A stretch of 64,000 bases of DNA, from assembly GCA_046328525.1 (NCBI GenBank), contig JAXLWK010000008.1, positions 248,001 to 312,000 on the forward strand, given 5' to 3'. The DNA comes from JBDHWG01 sp046328525 (GTDB lineage Bacteria > Chloroflexota > Anaerolineae > Epilineales > JAHCIE01). A model generated the notes under the pieces. That model was not told the DNA's origin. It saw nothing but the letters and a program-made list of their open reading frames with translations, and ran no database searches. Shown one piece after another: positions 1-7,437 of the stretch. Made by a program: the position numbers and the translations under genes. Each line of letters starts with the position of its first letter. Positions within the stretch are counted from its first letter, which is position 1.

Positions 1-1
1 C

Positions 2-271
2 GATACACGTGTTGCGCTCGATTCCGTCGTTCTCGCCTTCCTAGATGGCCTGTCGCCCGAGACAATCGCCGCCGAGTGCTTCCCGACACTGACTCTGGAA
101 GAAGTCTACGGCGCTATTACCTACTATCTCGCGCATCGCTCGCAGTTTGATGCTTATCTCAAGCAGAGCGAGAGCGACTTCGAGGCTTCGCGGCAGGCAG
201 GCAACAGCACCGACACTGTGTTCTCGCGGAAGCTGGCTGAAGCACGCCGTCATCTGCCAGCGGCCCAATGA
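2..271 (+). CDS. DUF433 family antitoxin-like protein, 5' end outside window
   Basis: The reading frame is open from the window edge and gives 89 residues ending RRHLPAAQ. The pattern DTRVALDSVVLAFLDGLSPE followed by a conserved IAAECFPTLTLEEVYGAITYYL stretch is typical of DUF433, a small winged-helix-like DNA-binding family usually found as the antitoxin beside a DUF5615 PIN-like toxin. The first residues of the domain are cut off by the window. The stop overlaps the start of the next small ORF (ATGATGA), the usual translational coupling of antitoxin and toxin. That next ORF is a toxin remnant, so this antitoxin now probably has no functional partner here. Confidence 0.8.
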   Translation, partial: DTRVALDSVVLAFLDGLSPETIAAECFPTLTLEEVYGAITYYLAHRSQFDAYLKQSESDFEASRQAGNSTDTVFSRKLAEARRHLPAAQ

Positions 272-399
272 TGAAGGTCCGCTTTCAGGCTGACGCCGAT
301 CTGAATCACATCATCGTGAAAGCGGAAGAATTGCTGCTCATTGGGATGGCAACGGAGGCTGAAGAGTGGACGAACAGAATTTACTATCTGCCGCTATAG
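268..399 (+). pseudogene. Internally deleted DUF5615 (PIN-like) toxin remnant
   Basis: A 43-residue ORF overlapping the antitoxin stop by 4 nt. It starts MMKVRFQADADLN, which matches the usual N-terminus of DUF5615 toxins (the DADLN aspartates are part of the acidic active site), and ends EELLLIGMATEAEEWTNRIY + YLPL, which looks like the usual C-terminus of the same family. Full-length members have roughly 110-120 residues, so about 70-75 central residues including the rest of the nuclease core appear to be missing, with the frame preserved. From memory of the family only, no alignment was run. Most likely an inactivated toxin; an alternative is an unrelated micro-protein. Confidence 0.6.
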
Positions 400-422
400 A
401 CAGGTCAGGCAGAGGCCAGATC

Positions 423-965
423 GTGGCAGTCAATGTGGGACGACCGCGCGAGATCGAGTGGCAGGGGCGGCGGGCGCTCAGCGGCATCTGGAAAGCCCCG
501 GTCGAGGGCCGCGTCGCCGTGCGCGGCGTCAACGTCGCCGGCGACGCCCAGGCCGACTTCGAGGTACACGGCGGACCGAACCAGGCGGTGTACGCCTACG
601 CCGTCGAGGATACCGAGTGGTGGGAGGAGCAGCTCGGCCGGCCCCTCGGCCCCGGCGTCTTCGGCGAGAACCTGACGCTGCGGGGCATTGACGTGACCAA
701 TGCCGTCATCGGCGAGGTGTGGCAGATTGGCAGCGTGGAGTTCGAGGTCACTGCCCCGCGCTACCCCTGCTGGAAGCTCAGCGCCCGCATCGGCGACGCC
801 GGCTTCGAGAAGCGTTTCGCCGACGCCCGCCGCCTCGGCGCGTACCTGCGCATTCGCCGCCCCGGTGAGCTGGAGGCGGGCGACGAGGTGCGCGTGGTGT
901 CGCGGCCGGAGCGGGGCATGACCATCAAGATGGTCGGCGACCGCCGCCTGGGCCACCGGGACTAG
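423..965 (+). CDS. MOSC domain protein (YiiM-like)
   Basis: 180 residues from GTG 423. MOSC domains bind molybdenum cofactor sulfur or transfer sulfur, and the YiiM branch acts in detoxification of N-hydroxylated bases. Visible hallmarks are the early segment GVNVAGDAQADFEVHGGPNQ (the usual GDxQAD..HGG core of the family), YAVEDTEWWEEQLGR, GVFGENLTLRGID and the PRYPCWKL segment with the conserved cysteine. An earlier in-frame GTG at 366 would add 19 residues, but those codons overlap the toxin remnant and do not resemble family N-termini. No partner gene is adjacent. The enzyme reaction cannot be specified from sequence alone. Confidence 0.85.
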   Translation: MAVNVGRPREIEWQGRRALSGIWKAPVEGRVAVRGVNVAGDAQADFEVHGGPNQAVYAYAVEDTEWWEEQLGRPLGPGVFGENLTLRGIDVTNAVIGEVWQIGSVEFEVTAPRYPCWKLSARIGDAGFEKRFADARRLGAYLRIRRPGELEAGDEVRVVSRPERGMTIKMVGDRRLGHRD

Positions 966-1764
966 CATGTCACCCCGAACGCCGTGCGGGGTCTGGGCTG
1001 CGGTTCACCTGCTCAGAACACAGCCTGCGCCGCCGCTGCGAGACGTCCACACCGAGTGACGGCGTGCGCCGACACAAGAAACTTCCGAATGTCACCCCGA
1101 CGAAGGAGGGGCTGGACTGCGGCGGCCCAGATGCCGAGTGCAACGAGGCATGACAGCAGGACGTGAAGTTTCTGAGCAGGACGACGATTTCCGGGGGTGT
1201 GGGGGGCGAAGCTCCCCACGGACGAAGCAGCCTCCCGCTTAGCAAGTGCGGTGCTATTCCCGCATCAGGATGGGCCGATGCAAGAGCGGGAGATTGCTTC
1301 GCTGACGCTGCTATGAAAGTTCGCCTAGGCCGCGTCGTCGCCGGCCGTCGCCACCGCAGCAGGGGCGTTCCGCCCCCGCCCCCCCAAGAGGGCAGCCCCC
1401 TTCAGGGGGCTGCGTTCGTTTAGCCTGGCACTTGAGTGCCAGGCGACGGTCGGACGCGTCGTGCCCGTAGCCCAGGCGTGTCACGCGTCACTTTCATCCG
1501 TGAGGATGCGCCGTAGGCGGCAGGGAGGCTGCTCAGAACCCTCACGCCCCGCTGTCATGCTGAGTGTAACGAAGCATCCCCCGGTGCTTCTGGGGGCCCT
1601 TCGCGCTGCTCAGGGCAAGCTCTGAGCAGCGCGAAGGGGCGACATCTGATGTTTCTTGTGTCGGCGTATGCCGTCACTCGGCCTGGGGGTCTCACAATGA
1701 CGGCTTGGCGTGTTCTGGTGGCGACATGCGCCGACACATGGCATTGGGGTCTTGCAATGACCGC
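966..1764. repeat. Gene-free island of degenerate interspersed repeats
   Basis: No credible gene is present. An 11-bp inverted pair (CCTGCTCAGAA at 1008-1018, its complement at 1170-1180) brackets about 173 bp. A segment at about 1058-1082 (gacggcgtgcgccgacacaag) reappears inverted at about 1650-1677. The text 'ctgctcagaa...cacgccc.gctgtcatgc' at about 1531-1560 is inverted near 1130-1180 and also occurs at about 7138-7170. Two perfect hairpins lie at 1392-1413 (9-bp stem, TTCA loop) and 1423-1444 (9-bp stem, TTGA loop). The island looks like nested copies of small non-autonomous elements. Confidence 0.7.
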
Positions 1765-3873
1765 TTACGGTGTCCCTGTCACGTAGAGCGTGTCCACGCC
1801 GCACTCGACCAGGCTGCGGCCCCTCGGCTCGGCGCACTCGACCTGGAGCTGCACTGTCTGCCCCTTGAACGCGCTCAGGTCCACGCGGTGGATGCTCCAG
1901 CCGGCGTCCTGGTTGGCCGCCGCGCCCCGCTCCTCATACACCACGGTCGTGGCCGCCCCCACCACCTTCACCCGAAACACATCGTCGGCGGTGGCGTCCG
2001 CTGTGTGGGCGAAGTAGCCGTAGAACACCAGCGTCTGCGTGCTGAGATCGCTCGCCAGGCTGAACGATGGCGAGCGCGCGGTCGTGACGCCCAGGACGCT
2101 GTTCGCCCGCGCTGTCGCGCCCGCCTGGGCGCCGGTCACGAGGGCGTTCTGGCCCCGGTGCGCCGCGCCGGGCTGCTTGACGCCATTCTCCTGGGTCTGC
2201 TGCGGCGTCCCGATTTCCCACCGCCCCTGGGTCGCCGTGTCCGTCCCATCCGGGTCGACGCTCCAGCCTTTCGCCGCGCCGTCGAAGCTGTCGCCCCAGA
2301 CGTAGGCGATGGGCGGCGGCAGGGCGGGCAGGGCCGTCGGTGTGATCGTCGGCGTCTGAGTCGGCGCGGGGAGCGGCGGCGGGAGGTTCGGCGTCTCGCT
2401 CGGCGTCGGCGTGGCGCCCGGCGTGTTCGGCGTGGCCGTCTGGGTCGGCGCGGGGAGCGGCGGCGGGAGGTTCGGCGTCTCCGTCGGGGTCGTCGTCGCG
2501 CCCGGCGTGTTCGGCGTGGCCGTCTGGGTCGGCGCGGGGAGCGGCGGCGGCAGGTTGGGCGTCTCGGTCGCTGTCGGCGTGGGCGCGGCGGCTGCGCAGT
2601 ACTGCGCCCCCTTGCCGATGGTGCGGTACGGGCAGTCGGCGTTCTGGATGAGGTAGAGGATCGCCTCTTTGTTGCGCGCCGTCTCGCGGCCGATGACCGA
2701 GCCGGGCGGGTAGAAGCCGCCGCCGGCCTGGGAGGTGGGGTACATCTCGAAGGTGAAGTTGATGATCTTGTACGCCGCGTACTCCCAGTCGTCAATCGAG
2801 CCGTCGGTGATGTAGAGCTGGCTCGACTGCTCTGGGGTGTAGCCGTTGGTGGCGGCCATCGCCCGGCCCATCGTGACCAGGACGTCGTGGTCGTCCTGGG
2901 TCATGTCGGACGGCACGGCGGTGTAGGTGTAGCCGTAGGGCCAGAGGACCAGCTCACTGTAGGTGTGGAAGTCAATGGCGCTGGTGATGCGCTGTTTGCC
3001 GCCGACCACGCGGCTAGTGATGAAGTCGCGCACGACCTGCGTCTCCGGCGCGGAGAAGCCGGCCGGGCCGTGGTACGTCTCGCTGCTCGTGCTGCCGCTG
3101 CTGCCGCCGCAGCACGCGAACTTGTAGCCCCAGTTGCGGTTCAGGTCCGTCCCCACGTAGGGCGAGCCGGCGTTGGGCTGGCGGTTCTTGCGCCAGGACT
3201 GGTACGCGCCGCCGGCGATGTCGTACTCGCCGCCGTCGGGGTTCATGTCGAACACGATCCAGACGGTCCGGCTGCTGACCAGGTTGGTGATGCGCGAGTC
3301 CGCGCCGTAGTTGTCCACCAGCAGGTGCATGGTATAGAGCGCCTGCTCGACGGTCAGGTGCTCGCGCGCGTGCTGGTGGTGGGTCAGCAGGACTTCCGGC
3401 TGGTTCTTGTCAACGTCCACATCCGTCGCCACCTTGCCCGCCCAGATCGTGCGCCCCTCGAAGGACTGCCCAATGGGGATGAGCTTGAACAGGGTGGGGT
3501 GGCTGGCGGCCTCCGCCTGGATCTCGCTGACCATCTCGGCGTAGTTGTGGTAGGCCGCGTCGGGCGGCGGAAAGTCGAGGGCGACGGCGTCGCTGACGGT
3601 GTAACCCAGGGCGCGGATCGCGTCGGCCTCGGCGGGCGTGGCGTCGGCGAGCACGTAGTCGTGGCCCACCTCAAAAATGAACGCGCCCTTCGCCGCGATG
3701 GCCGAGCGCGCCTGAACCCCCAGGACGGGCCGAATCTCATACGCCCGGCTGTCACTCGCAATGCCCGCTTCCGGGCTGGCCGGTTGGCTCGCCGCGCGCG
3801 CCAGGCTTGCCAGGGCCACAAACAAAACGGCGGCCACGGCGAGGCGCAGCCACCAGGACGTGATAGTACGCAT
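1765..3873 (-). CDS. Secreted M14 zinc carboxypeptidase with PT-rich linker and C-terminal domain
   Basis: 702 residues from ATG 3873, which has a GGAGGG Shine-Dalgarno. A signal peptide with an LASLARA-like cleavage region opens the protein. The M14 catalytic domain shows HHQHAREH (HxxE zinc ligands), the substrate-binding segments TDLNRNWGY and NPDGGEYD, the third zinc ligand in IDFHTYSELVLWPYGY and the catalytic glutamate in FTFEMYP. It resembles bacterial carboxypeptidase T-like enzymes that remove C-terminal residues outside the cell. A linker with three 28-residue repeats (NLPPPLPAPTQT units) joins a C-terminal domain of about 170 residues that resembles a jelly-roll or MAM-like adhesion domain. 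The gene stands alone and has its own promoter at 3921-3948. Confidence 0.9.
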   Translation of the reverse strand: MRTITSWWLRLAVAAVLFVALASLARAASQPASPEAGIASDSRAYEIRPVLGVQARSAIAAKGAFIFEVGHDYVLADATPAEADAIRALGYTVSDAVALDFPPPDAAYHNYAEMVSEIQAEAASHPTLFKLIPIGQSFEGRTIWAGKVATDVDVDKNQPEVLLTHHQHAREHLTVEQALYTMHLLVDNYGADSRITNLVSSRTVWIVFDMNPDGGEYDIAGGAYQSWRKNRQPNAGSPYVGTDLNRNWGYKFACCGGSSGSTSSETYHGPAGFSAPETQVVRDFITSRVVGGKQRITSAIDFHTYSELVLWPYGYTYTAVPSDMTQDDHDVLVTMGRAMAATNGYTPEQSSQLYITDGSIDDWEYAAYKIINFTFEMYPTSQAGGGFYPPGSVIGRETARNKEAILYLIQNADCPYRTIGKGAQYCAAAAPTPTATETPNLPPPLPAPTQTATPNTPGATTTPTETPNLPPPLPAPTQTATPNTPGATPTPSETPNLPPPLPAPTQTPTITPTALPALPPPIAYVWGDSFDGAAKGWSVDPDGTDTATQGRWEIGTPQQTQENGVKQPGAAHRGQNALVTGAQAGATARANSVLGVTTARSPSFSLASDLSTQTLVFYGYFAHTADATADDVFRVKVVGAATTVVYEERGAAANQDAGWSIHRVDLSAFKGQTVQLQVECAEPRGRSLVECGVDTLYVTGTP
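2354..2605. repeat. Three 84-bp tandem repeats in the carboxypeptidase linker
   Basis: The + strand text 'gtctg.gtcggcgcgggg' recurs at about 2354, 2438 and 2522, an exact 84-bp period. Each unit encodes 28 residues rich in Pro and Thr. The copies are close enough at DNA level to suggest recent slippage or recombination, so linker length probably varies between strains. Confidence 0.8.
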
Positions 3874-3920
3874 GACACCCTCCCCGGTGTGTCGGTCGGT
3901 GATGCAGTCCTTCACGCATT

Positions 3921-3948
3921 ATGTTACGTGAAATTGTGAAGGTGTCAA
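3921..3948 (-). promoter_or_regulatory. Sigma-70-like promoter of the M14 carboxypeptidase
   Basis: On the minus strand a perfect TTGACA (3943-3948) is followed after 16 bp by TAACAT (3921-3926). The predicted start is near 3914, about 40 nt before the ATG at 3873. Confidence 0.5.
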
Positions 3949-3969
3949 GACCGGGGCGATGTGGCGCGG

Positions 3970-4269
3970 CTAGTGCAGCCATCTCCAGATCTCGGCGTAC
4001 ATGAGGAAGCCGAGCAGGGGAACCGCGATGAGGAGCGGAACCGAGGTGCTGATGAGGGAGGCGTTCTGGTAGCTCTGGTAGTAGCACCACCAGGCGGTGG
4101 CGATACAGACGAGGATGAACACCGGGTAGGACCAGATGAGCGCCACCAAGAGCAGCGAGGCGAAGGAGACGCCGGCGTCAAAGGCCCCGAACGACAGGCC
4201 GACGACCGCGAACCACGGGAGTAGCGAACTGAGGGTCAATATCTGAGACACGATGAGCCAGAAAAGCAC
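3970..4269 (-). CDS. Small integral membrane protein, unknown function
   Basis: 99 residues from GTG 4269, preceded by AAGGA. The protein is nearly all hydrophobic: helices around residues 1-25, 28-45, 48-66 and 75-95, with a WWCYYQSYQNAS loop between the last two. It ends in a short basic-aromatic tail (EIWRWLH). I do not recognise a family. Its downstream neighbour on the same strand is the carboxypeptidase, separated by that gene's own promoter, so the two are probably independent. Confidence 0.6.
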   Translation of the reverse strand: MLFWLIVSQILTLSSLLPWFAVVGLSFGAFDAGVSFASLLLVALIWSYPVFILVCIATAWWCYYQSYQNASLISTSVPLLIAVPLLGFLMYAEIWRWLH

Positions 4270-4333
4270 AGCAGCCGTCCTTGCTAAGTATGGGGGGCAA
4301 AGGATAGCACAAAGACGGCCGACTCGCTAACTT

Positions 4334-5134
4334 CTACCCCCCCAATGCCCACCGCACCGCGTCCAGGACGTGGGGCCAGGCGGGCGATAGCAGGTCCACC
4401 ACCTCGAAGTGGCCCATGCCCGGCAGCGGCAGCAGCATCACATCGTCGCCCGCCGCCCGCGCCGCCTCGGCGTAGCCCTCGCTCAGCGCCATAGGAACCG
4501 TGTCGTCCTCGACGCCGTGCACCAGGGCCTGGCGCACGCCCAGGGGCAGCATCGCCATCGGCGACGCGGCGGCGTAGCGCTCCGGATACTCATCGGGCGA
4601 GCCGCCGACGAAGCTGGCGATGACACCCTGCCCCAGATCGCGCCGCCAGCCCTCCCGCAGGTCCACGACGCCGCACAGCGACACCGCCCCCACCAGTCGA
4701 ACGCCCCCCGCCGCGCCCCGTGTAGCGCCGACTTCAGTCGGCATCCCCCCCGCTGCCCACAGCGCCAGGTGTCCCCCCGCCGAGTGGCCCAGGGTAATCA
4801 CGCGGTCTAGGTCCAGGCCGTACTGCGGCGCGAGGACACGCAGGTAGTCAATCGCCCGCGCCACGTCCTGGAGCGTGCCGGGGTAGCCGCCGCCCGGCTG
4901 CCCGATGCGCCGATACTCGATGTTCCAGACGGCGTAGCCCTCGTCCGGCAGCGCCGCCGCCACATCCTGGATCTCGCCCAGGTTGTACATCGAGCGCCAG
5001 AAGCCGCCGTGAATCGTGACGACGACGGGGTTCGGCCCGGCCGCGTCCGGCAGGTATAGCTCGCCGAACTGGCTCGGGTCTGGGCCGTAGGCAATCGGAA
5101 TGAAGCCCCGGGATGGGGGAACCGCGCACGCCAT
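4334..5134 (-). CDS. Alpha/beta-hydrolase esterase (kynurenine formamidase/BD-FAE-like)
   Basis: 266 residues from ATG 5134 with AAGGAG 5 nt upstream. The oxyanion motif HGGFW, the nucleophile elbow GHSAGG, the acid in HGVEDDTVP and the histidine in GMGHFEV are all present, a complete Ser-Asp-His triad. HGGxW plus GHSAG is typical of small carboxylesterases and kynurenine formamidase-like hydrolases. It is the third gene of a minus-strand operon with the PqqB-like hydrolase (15-bp gap) and the amidinotransferase-fold hydrolase, so it may release an acyl or formyl group in the same unknown pathway. Substrate unknown. Confidence 0.85.
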   Translation of the reverse strand: MACAVPPSRGFIPIAYGPDPSQFGELYLPDAAGPNPVVVTIHGGFWRSMYNLGEIQDVAAALPDEGYAVWNIEYRRIGQPGGGYPGTLQDVARAIDYLRVLAPQYGLDLDRVITLGHSAGGHLALWAAGGMPTEVGATRGAAGGVRLVGAVSLCGVVDLREGWRRDLGQGVIASFVGGSPDEYPERYAAASPMAMLPLGVRQALVHGVEDDTVPMALSEGYAEAARAAGDDVMLLPLPGMGHFEVVDLLSPAWPHVLDAVRWALGG

Positions 5135-5149
5135 GTCGTTCTCCTTGTA

Positions 5150-5992
5150 TTATAGCCGCCAACTCATGCCCAGGAAGCCCACCCCGATGCCCCGCGCCCG
5201 CAGCCACGCCCGCTCCTGGCTGTCGCGCAGCAGCGGGTTCGTGTGGTTGAGGTGGATAATGACCGTCTGGCCCGCGCGCCCTTCAAGTCGGTTTGCCGTG
5301 TCCACCACCATCGGGTGGGGTATCTGCGACAGGTCGCGGCCCGGCAGCTCGTCGGGGCTAAAGAACGTCCCGTCCAGCAGCGCCACGTCCACGTCGGCCA
5401 GGAACGGGGCCAGGTCAGGGCGGAACTGCGCCCAACTGTCTATGTCGGGGCAGTAGAGCAGCCGCGCTGAAGGCCCCGCCGCCAGGTAAGCCACCGTGTC
5501 GCTGAACTCCGCCCGGTGTGGCACGCGAATCGGCGTCACGGCCAGGGCGGGGCTGAGGGACAGGAGCGTGTCCGGCGCGGTCTCGCGCGCCTCGATATTG
5601 TGCACGGCGACAAGCTGCGACCACGGCGCGTTGCTCGCCAGGAAGCGGCAGACGGCCGCCGTCGCGTAGACGGCCATGCCCTTCGCGTTCATCCCCTCGC
5701 GCCCCAGGTACGCCAGCCCCAGGTAGTGGCCGATGTGGGCGTGGGTCAGCAGGATGCCCTGCACCGGGCAGTCGGGGGCGTAGGCGCGCAGCCAGTCGTA
5801 CTGCTGCCCAAAGTCCGGGGTCGCGTCAATGATCCAACTCGCCCGCGCCGCGTGGTCCACCAGGGCCAGGCTGACCGCCCACTGCCGCATCGCCGGCGCG
5901 TCGCGGGCCGCCCGGCAGTTCGGGCAGTCGCAGCCCACCTGCGGCACACCGGCGTCCTGCGCGACGCCCAGGAGCACCGCCTCGACGCTCAT
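5150..5992 (-). CDS. PqqB-like metallo-beta-lactamase fold hydrolase
   Basis: 280 residues. It opens with LLGVAQDAGVPQVGC and a CDCPNC structural zinc pair as in PqqB, and carries the metal-site motif THAHIGHYLGL (HxHxGH, with Gly where most of the superfamily have Asp). Later metal or substrate segments are VPHRAEFSDTVAYLA, LYCPDID, LLDGTFF and IIHLNHTNPLL. PqqB hydroxylates a Tyr of the PQQ precursor peptide, but no pqqA, C, D or E lies in the window. A different oxygenase or hydrolase role is likely, as for the many PqqB-like proteins outside PQQ clusters. The start is one nt past the upstream gene's stop, and its GAGG lies inside that gene. Confidence 0.8.
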   Translation of the reverse strand: MSVEAVLLGVAQDAGVPQVGCDCPNCRAARDAPAMRQWAVSLALVDHAARASWIIDATPDFGQQYDWLRAYAPDCPVQGILLTHAHIGHYLGLAYLGREGMNAKGMAVYATAAVCRFLASNAPWSQLVAVHNIEARETAPDTLLSLSPALAVTPIRVPHRAEFSDTVAYLAAGPSARLLYCPDIDSWAQFRPDLAPFLADVDVALLDGTFFSPDELPGRDLSQIPHPMVVDTANRLEGRAGQTVIIHLNHTNPLLRDSQERAWLRARGIGVGFLGMSWRL

Positions 5993-5993
5993 T

Positions 5994-6890
5994 CTAGCCT
6001 CGCCATATCGGCCGCGTCAGGCATGTCGGCCCGCCGCCGCCCTTGATGCAGATGTTCGCGCCGGGAAAGACGTGCACTTCTGCCCCTGCCTCCTCCAGCC
6101 GCCGCCGCGTCAGCGGGTTGCCGTCCAGCATCACGCACACACCCGGCGCGACCGCCAGCACGTTGCAGCCGAAGCTGTCGTACTCCTCGTCCGGCACTTC
6201 GACCAGGCGGACGCCGCGCGCCAGCAGCCACTCGCGGAACGGCACGGGCATCAGCCGCGAGTAGACGACGGCCAAGTCGTGATCCACCAGGCTGATGAAC
6301 GACATCAGGTGCAGGCAGTCGGCCGGCCCGGTCCAGTGGGGCAACGGCACGGGGATGATCTCGTCTACGTCGCCGCCCAGCATCGCCCGTACCTGGCGGA
6401 TGCCCTCGGCGTTGGTGCGGTAGCCCTGGCCGATGGCGAGAGTGCGCTCATCCATCCAGATGACGTCGCCGCCTTCGAGCTTACCCGGCGCCTCGACGCG
6501 GCCCAGGATGGGCACGCCGAGCGCTTCCAGGTACGCCCCCGCCGCCGCCGGCTCCGGCGTCCGCGCTGCCTTGCCCATCTGCCCCAGGATCGCGCCGCGT
6601 CGGGCGACGATGAGCGGGTCGTGGGCGTAGACCGAGTCCAGGCTCGTGGCGTCGTCGGACGGCAGCCACGCCAGCTCCATGCCGAAGCGGGCCAGAATTT
6701 CGGCCAGGGCGTCGTACTCGGCCAGCGCCGCGTCGAAGTCGGGGCGGGCGAGGTAGTGGAGCGCCGGCCACTGGGCGTCTACTCGCGCCTGGCTGCCCCA
6801 CGCCGCGCGCGGGTCCTTCAACAGCATGCGCCGCACCGGCGTCACCATGGACTGGCAGCCGTAGGCGGTTACAGTCGTTGTGTTTTCCAT
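5994..6890 (-). CDS. Dimethylarginine dimethylaminohydrolase / arginine deiminase-like hydrolase
   Basis: 298 residues from ATG 6890 with AGGAG upstream. This is an amidinotransferase-fold enzyme: the entry segment MVTPVRRMLLKDP, substrate-binding DSVYAHDPLIV and LEGGDVIWMD, the histidine in PADCLHLMS and the C-terminal catalytic cysteine in GGGGPTCLTRP. DDAH converts N-methylated arginines to citrulline and methylamine; arginine deiminase converts arginine to citrulline and ammonia. Length and the compact C-terminus favour a DDAH-like enzyme. It leads an operon with the PqqB-like protein and an esterase, which is an unfamiliar combination. Upstream lies a 540-bp repeat island and no clear promoter. 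Confidence 0.85.
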   Translation of the reverse strand: MENTTTVTAYGCQSMVTPVRRMLLKDPRAAWGSQARVDAQWPALHYLARPDFDAALAEYDALAEILARFGMELAWLPSDDATSLDSVYAHDPLIVARRGAILGQMGKAARTPEPAAAGAYLEALGVPILGRVEAPGKLEGGDVIWMDERTLAIGQGYRTNAEGIRQVRAMLGGDVDEIIPVPLPHWTGPADCLHLMSFISLVDHDLAVVYSRLMPVPFREWLLARGVRLVEVPDEEYDSFGCNVLAVAPGVCVMLDGNPLTRRRLEEAGAEVHVFPGANICIKGGGGPTCLTRPIWRG

Positions 6891-6954
6891 GTTGCAAATC
6901 TCCTGAAAAGAGCCTGGGCCGTCATGCTGAGCGAAGCAAAGTATCTGGACCGCA

Positions 6955-7340
6955 TTCAACCCCAGTCCGCCCCCTCGCTTCACTGCTCAGGACACACACT
7001 ACTGTCATTGCGAGGAGCGCGTCAGCGCGACGAAGCAATCTCCCGGCAGGTGAAAGATCCGCCCTCCAAGCGATAGACCGTCTGTCGCAAGGGCGGGAAA
7101 TTGCTTCCCCTTCGCGGCGCTCAGGGCTTCGGCGCGCTGCTCAGAAACTTCACGCCCTGCTGTCATGCTGAGCCGAAGGCGAAGCATCTGGGCCACCTTC
7201 AACCCCAGTCCGCCCCCTCGCTTCGCTGCTCAGAACACACACTACTGTCATTGCGAGGAGCGCGTCAGCGCGACGAAGCAATCTCCCGGCAGGTGAAAGA
7301 TCCGCCCTCCAAGCGATAGACCGTCTGTCGCAAGGGCGGG
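6955..7340 (+). repeat. 143-bp direct duplication (two copies)
   Basis: Copies at 6955-7097 and 7198-7340, starting TTCAACCCCAGTCCGCC and ending GTCGCAAGGGCGGG. I count two mismatches between them (cActgctcagG against cGctgctcagA). They are offset by 243 bp, so the intervening 100 bp belongs to a different repeat. Such high identity means a recent duplication. Confidence 0.85.
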
Positions 7341-7370
7341 GGATTGCTTCGCTGACGCTCGCAATGACAG
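7245..7370. mobile_element. MITE-like element with 13-bp perfect terminal inverted repeats
   Basis: The ends are CTGTCATTGCGAG (7245-7257) and its exact complement (7358-7370). Inside each end the complementarity continues as GCGTCAGCG...GAAGCAATC with a few insertions, giving arms of about 35 nt around a 55-nt centre. There is no coding capacity. The left arm alone is repeated at 7002-7045. The core CATTGCGAGgagcg...GAAGCAATC is a known widespread bacterial interspersed repeat type. Confidence 0.7.
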
Positions 7371-7437
7371 CCAGGCGGTGTTCTGCTGTTGGCGCATCTC
7401 GTCACATGCCATGGCGTTCTGGGGGTGACAGCGATTG

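Larger units (their letters stand above)
6891..7437. repeat. Gene-free repeat island between the DDAH-like gene and a GNAT
   Basis: About 550 bp without a gene, built from copies of small elements. It contains a 143-bp direct duplication (6955-7097 and 7198-7340), a miniature element with inverted ends (7245-7370), and 'gtcatgctgagcgaag' (about 6921) and 'tgtcatgctgagccgaag' (about 7160), both of the type scattered through many bacterial genomes. Confidence 0.75.

Noticed and set aside
2354..2605. Regular 84-bp repeats that could suggest a CRISPR array
   Set aside because: No spacers differ between units; the repeats code for a Pro/Thr linker in frame.
1705..3939. A 744-codon open frame on the + strand opposite the carboxypeptidase
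   Set aside because: It is rich in Arg/Val/His/Gly repeats typical of antisense frames in GC-rich DNA, and the minus strand encodes an intact M14 enzyme with signal peptide and promoter.
5149..5154. TATAAT on the minus strand in front of the esterase gene
   Set aside because: The start site would fall within the ribosome site of the gene; the spacing makes a real promoter unlikely, and the gene is already in an operon.
5150..5992. PQQ biosynthesis operon
   Set aside because: Only a PqqB-like protein is present; no precursor peptide, radical SAM or PqqC gene is in the neighbourhood.
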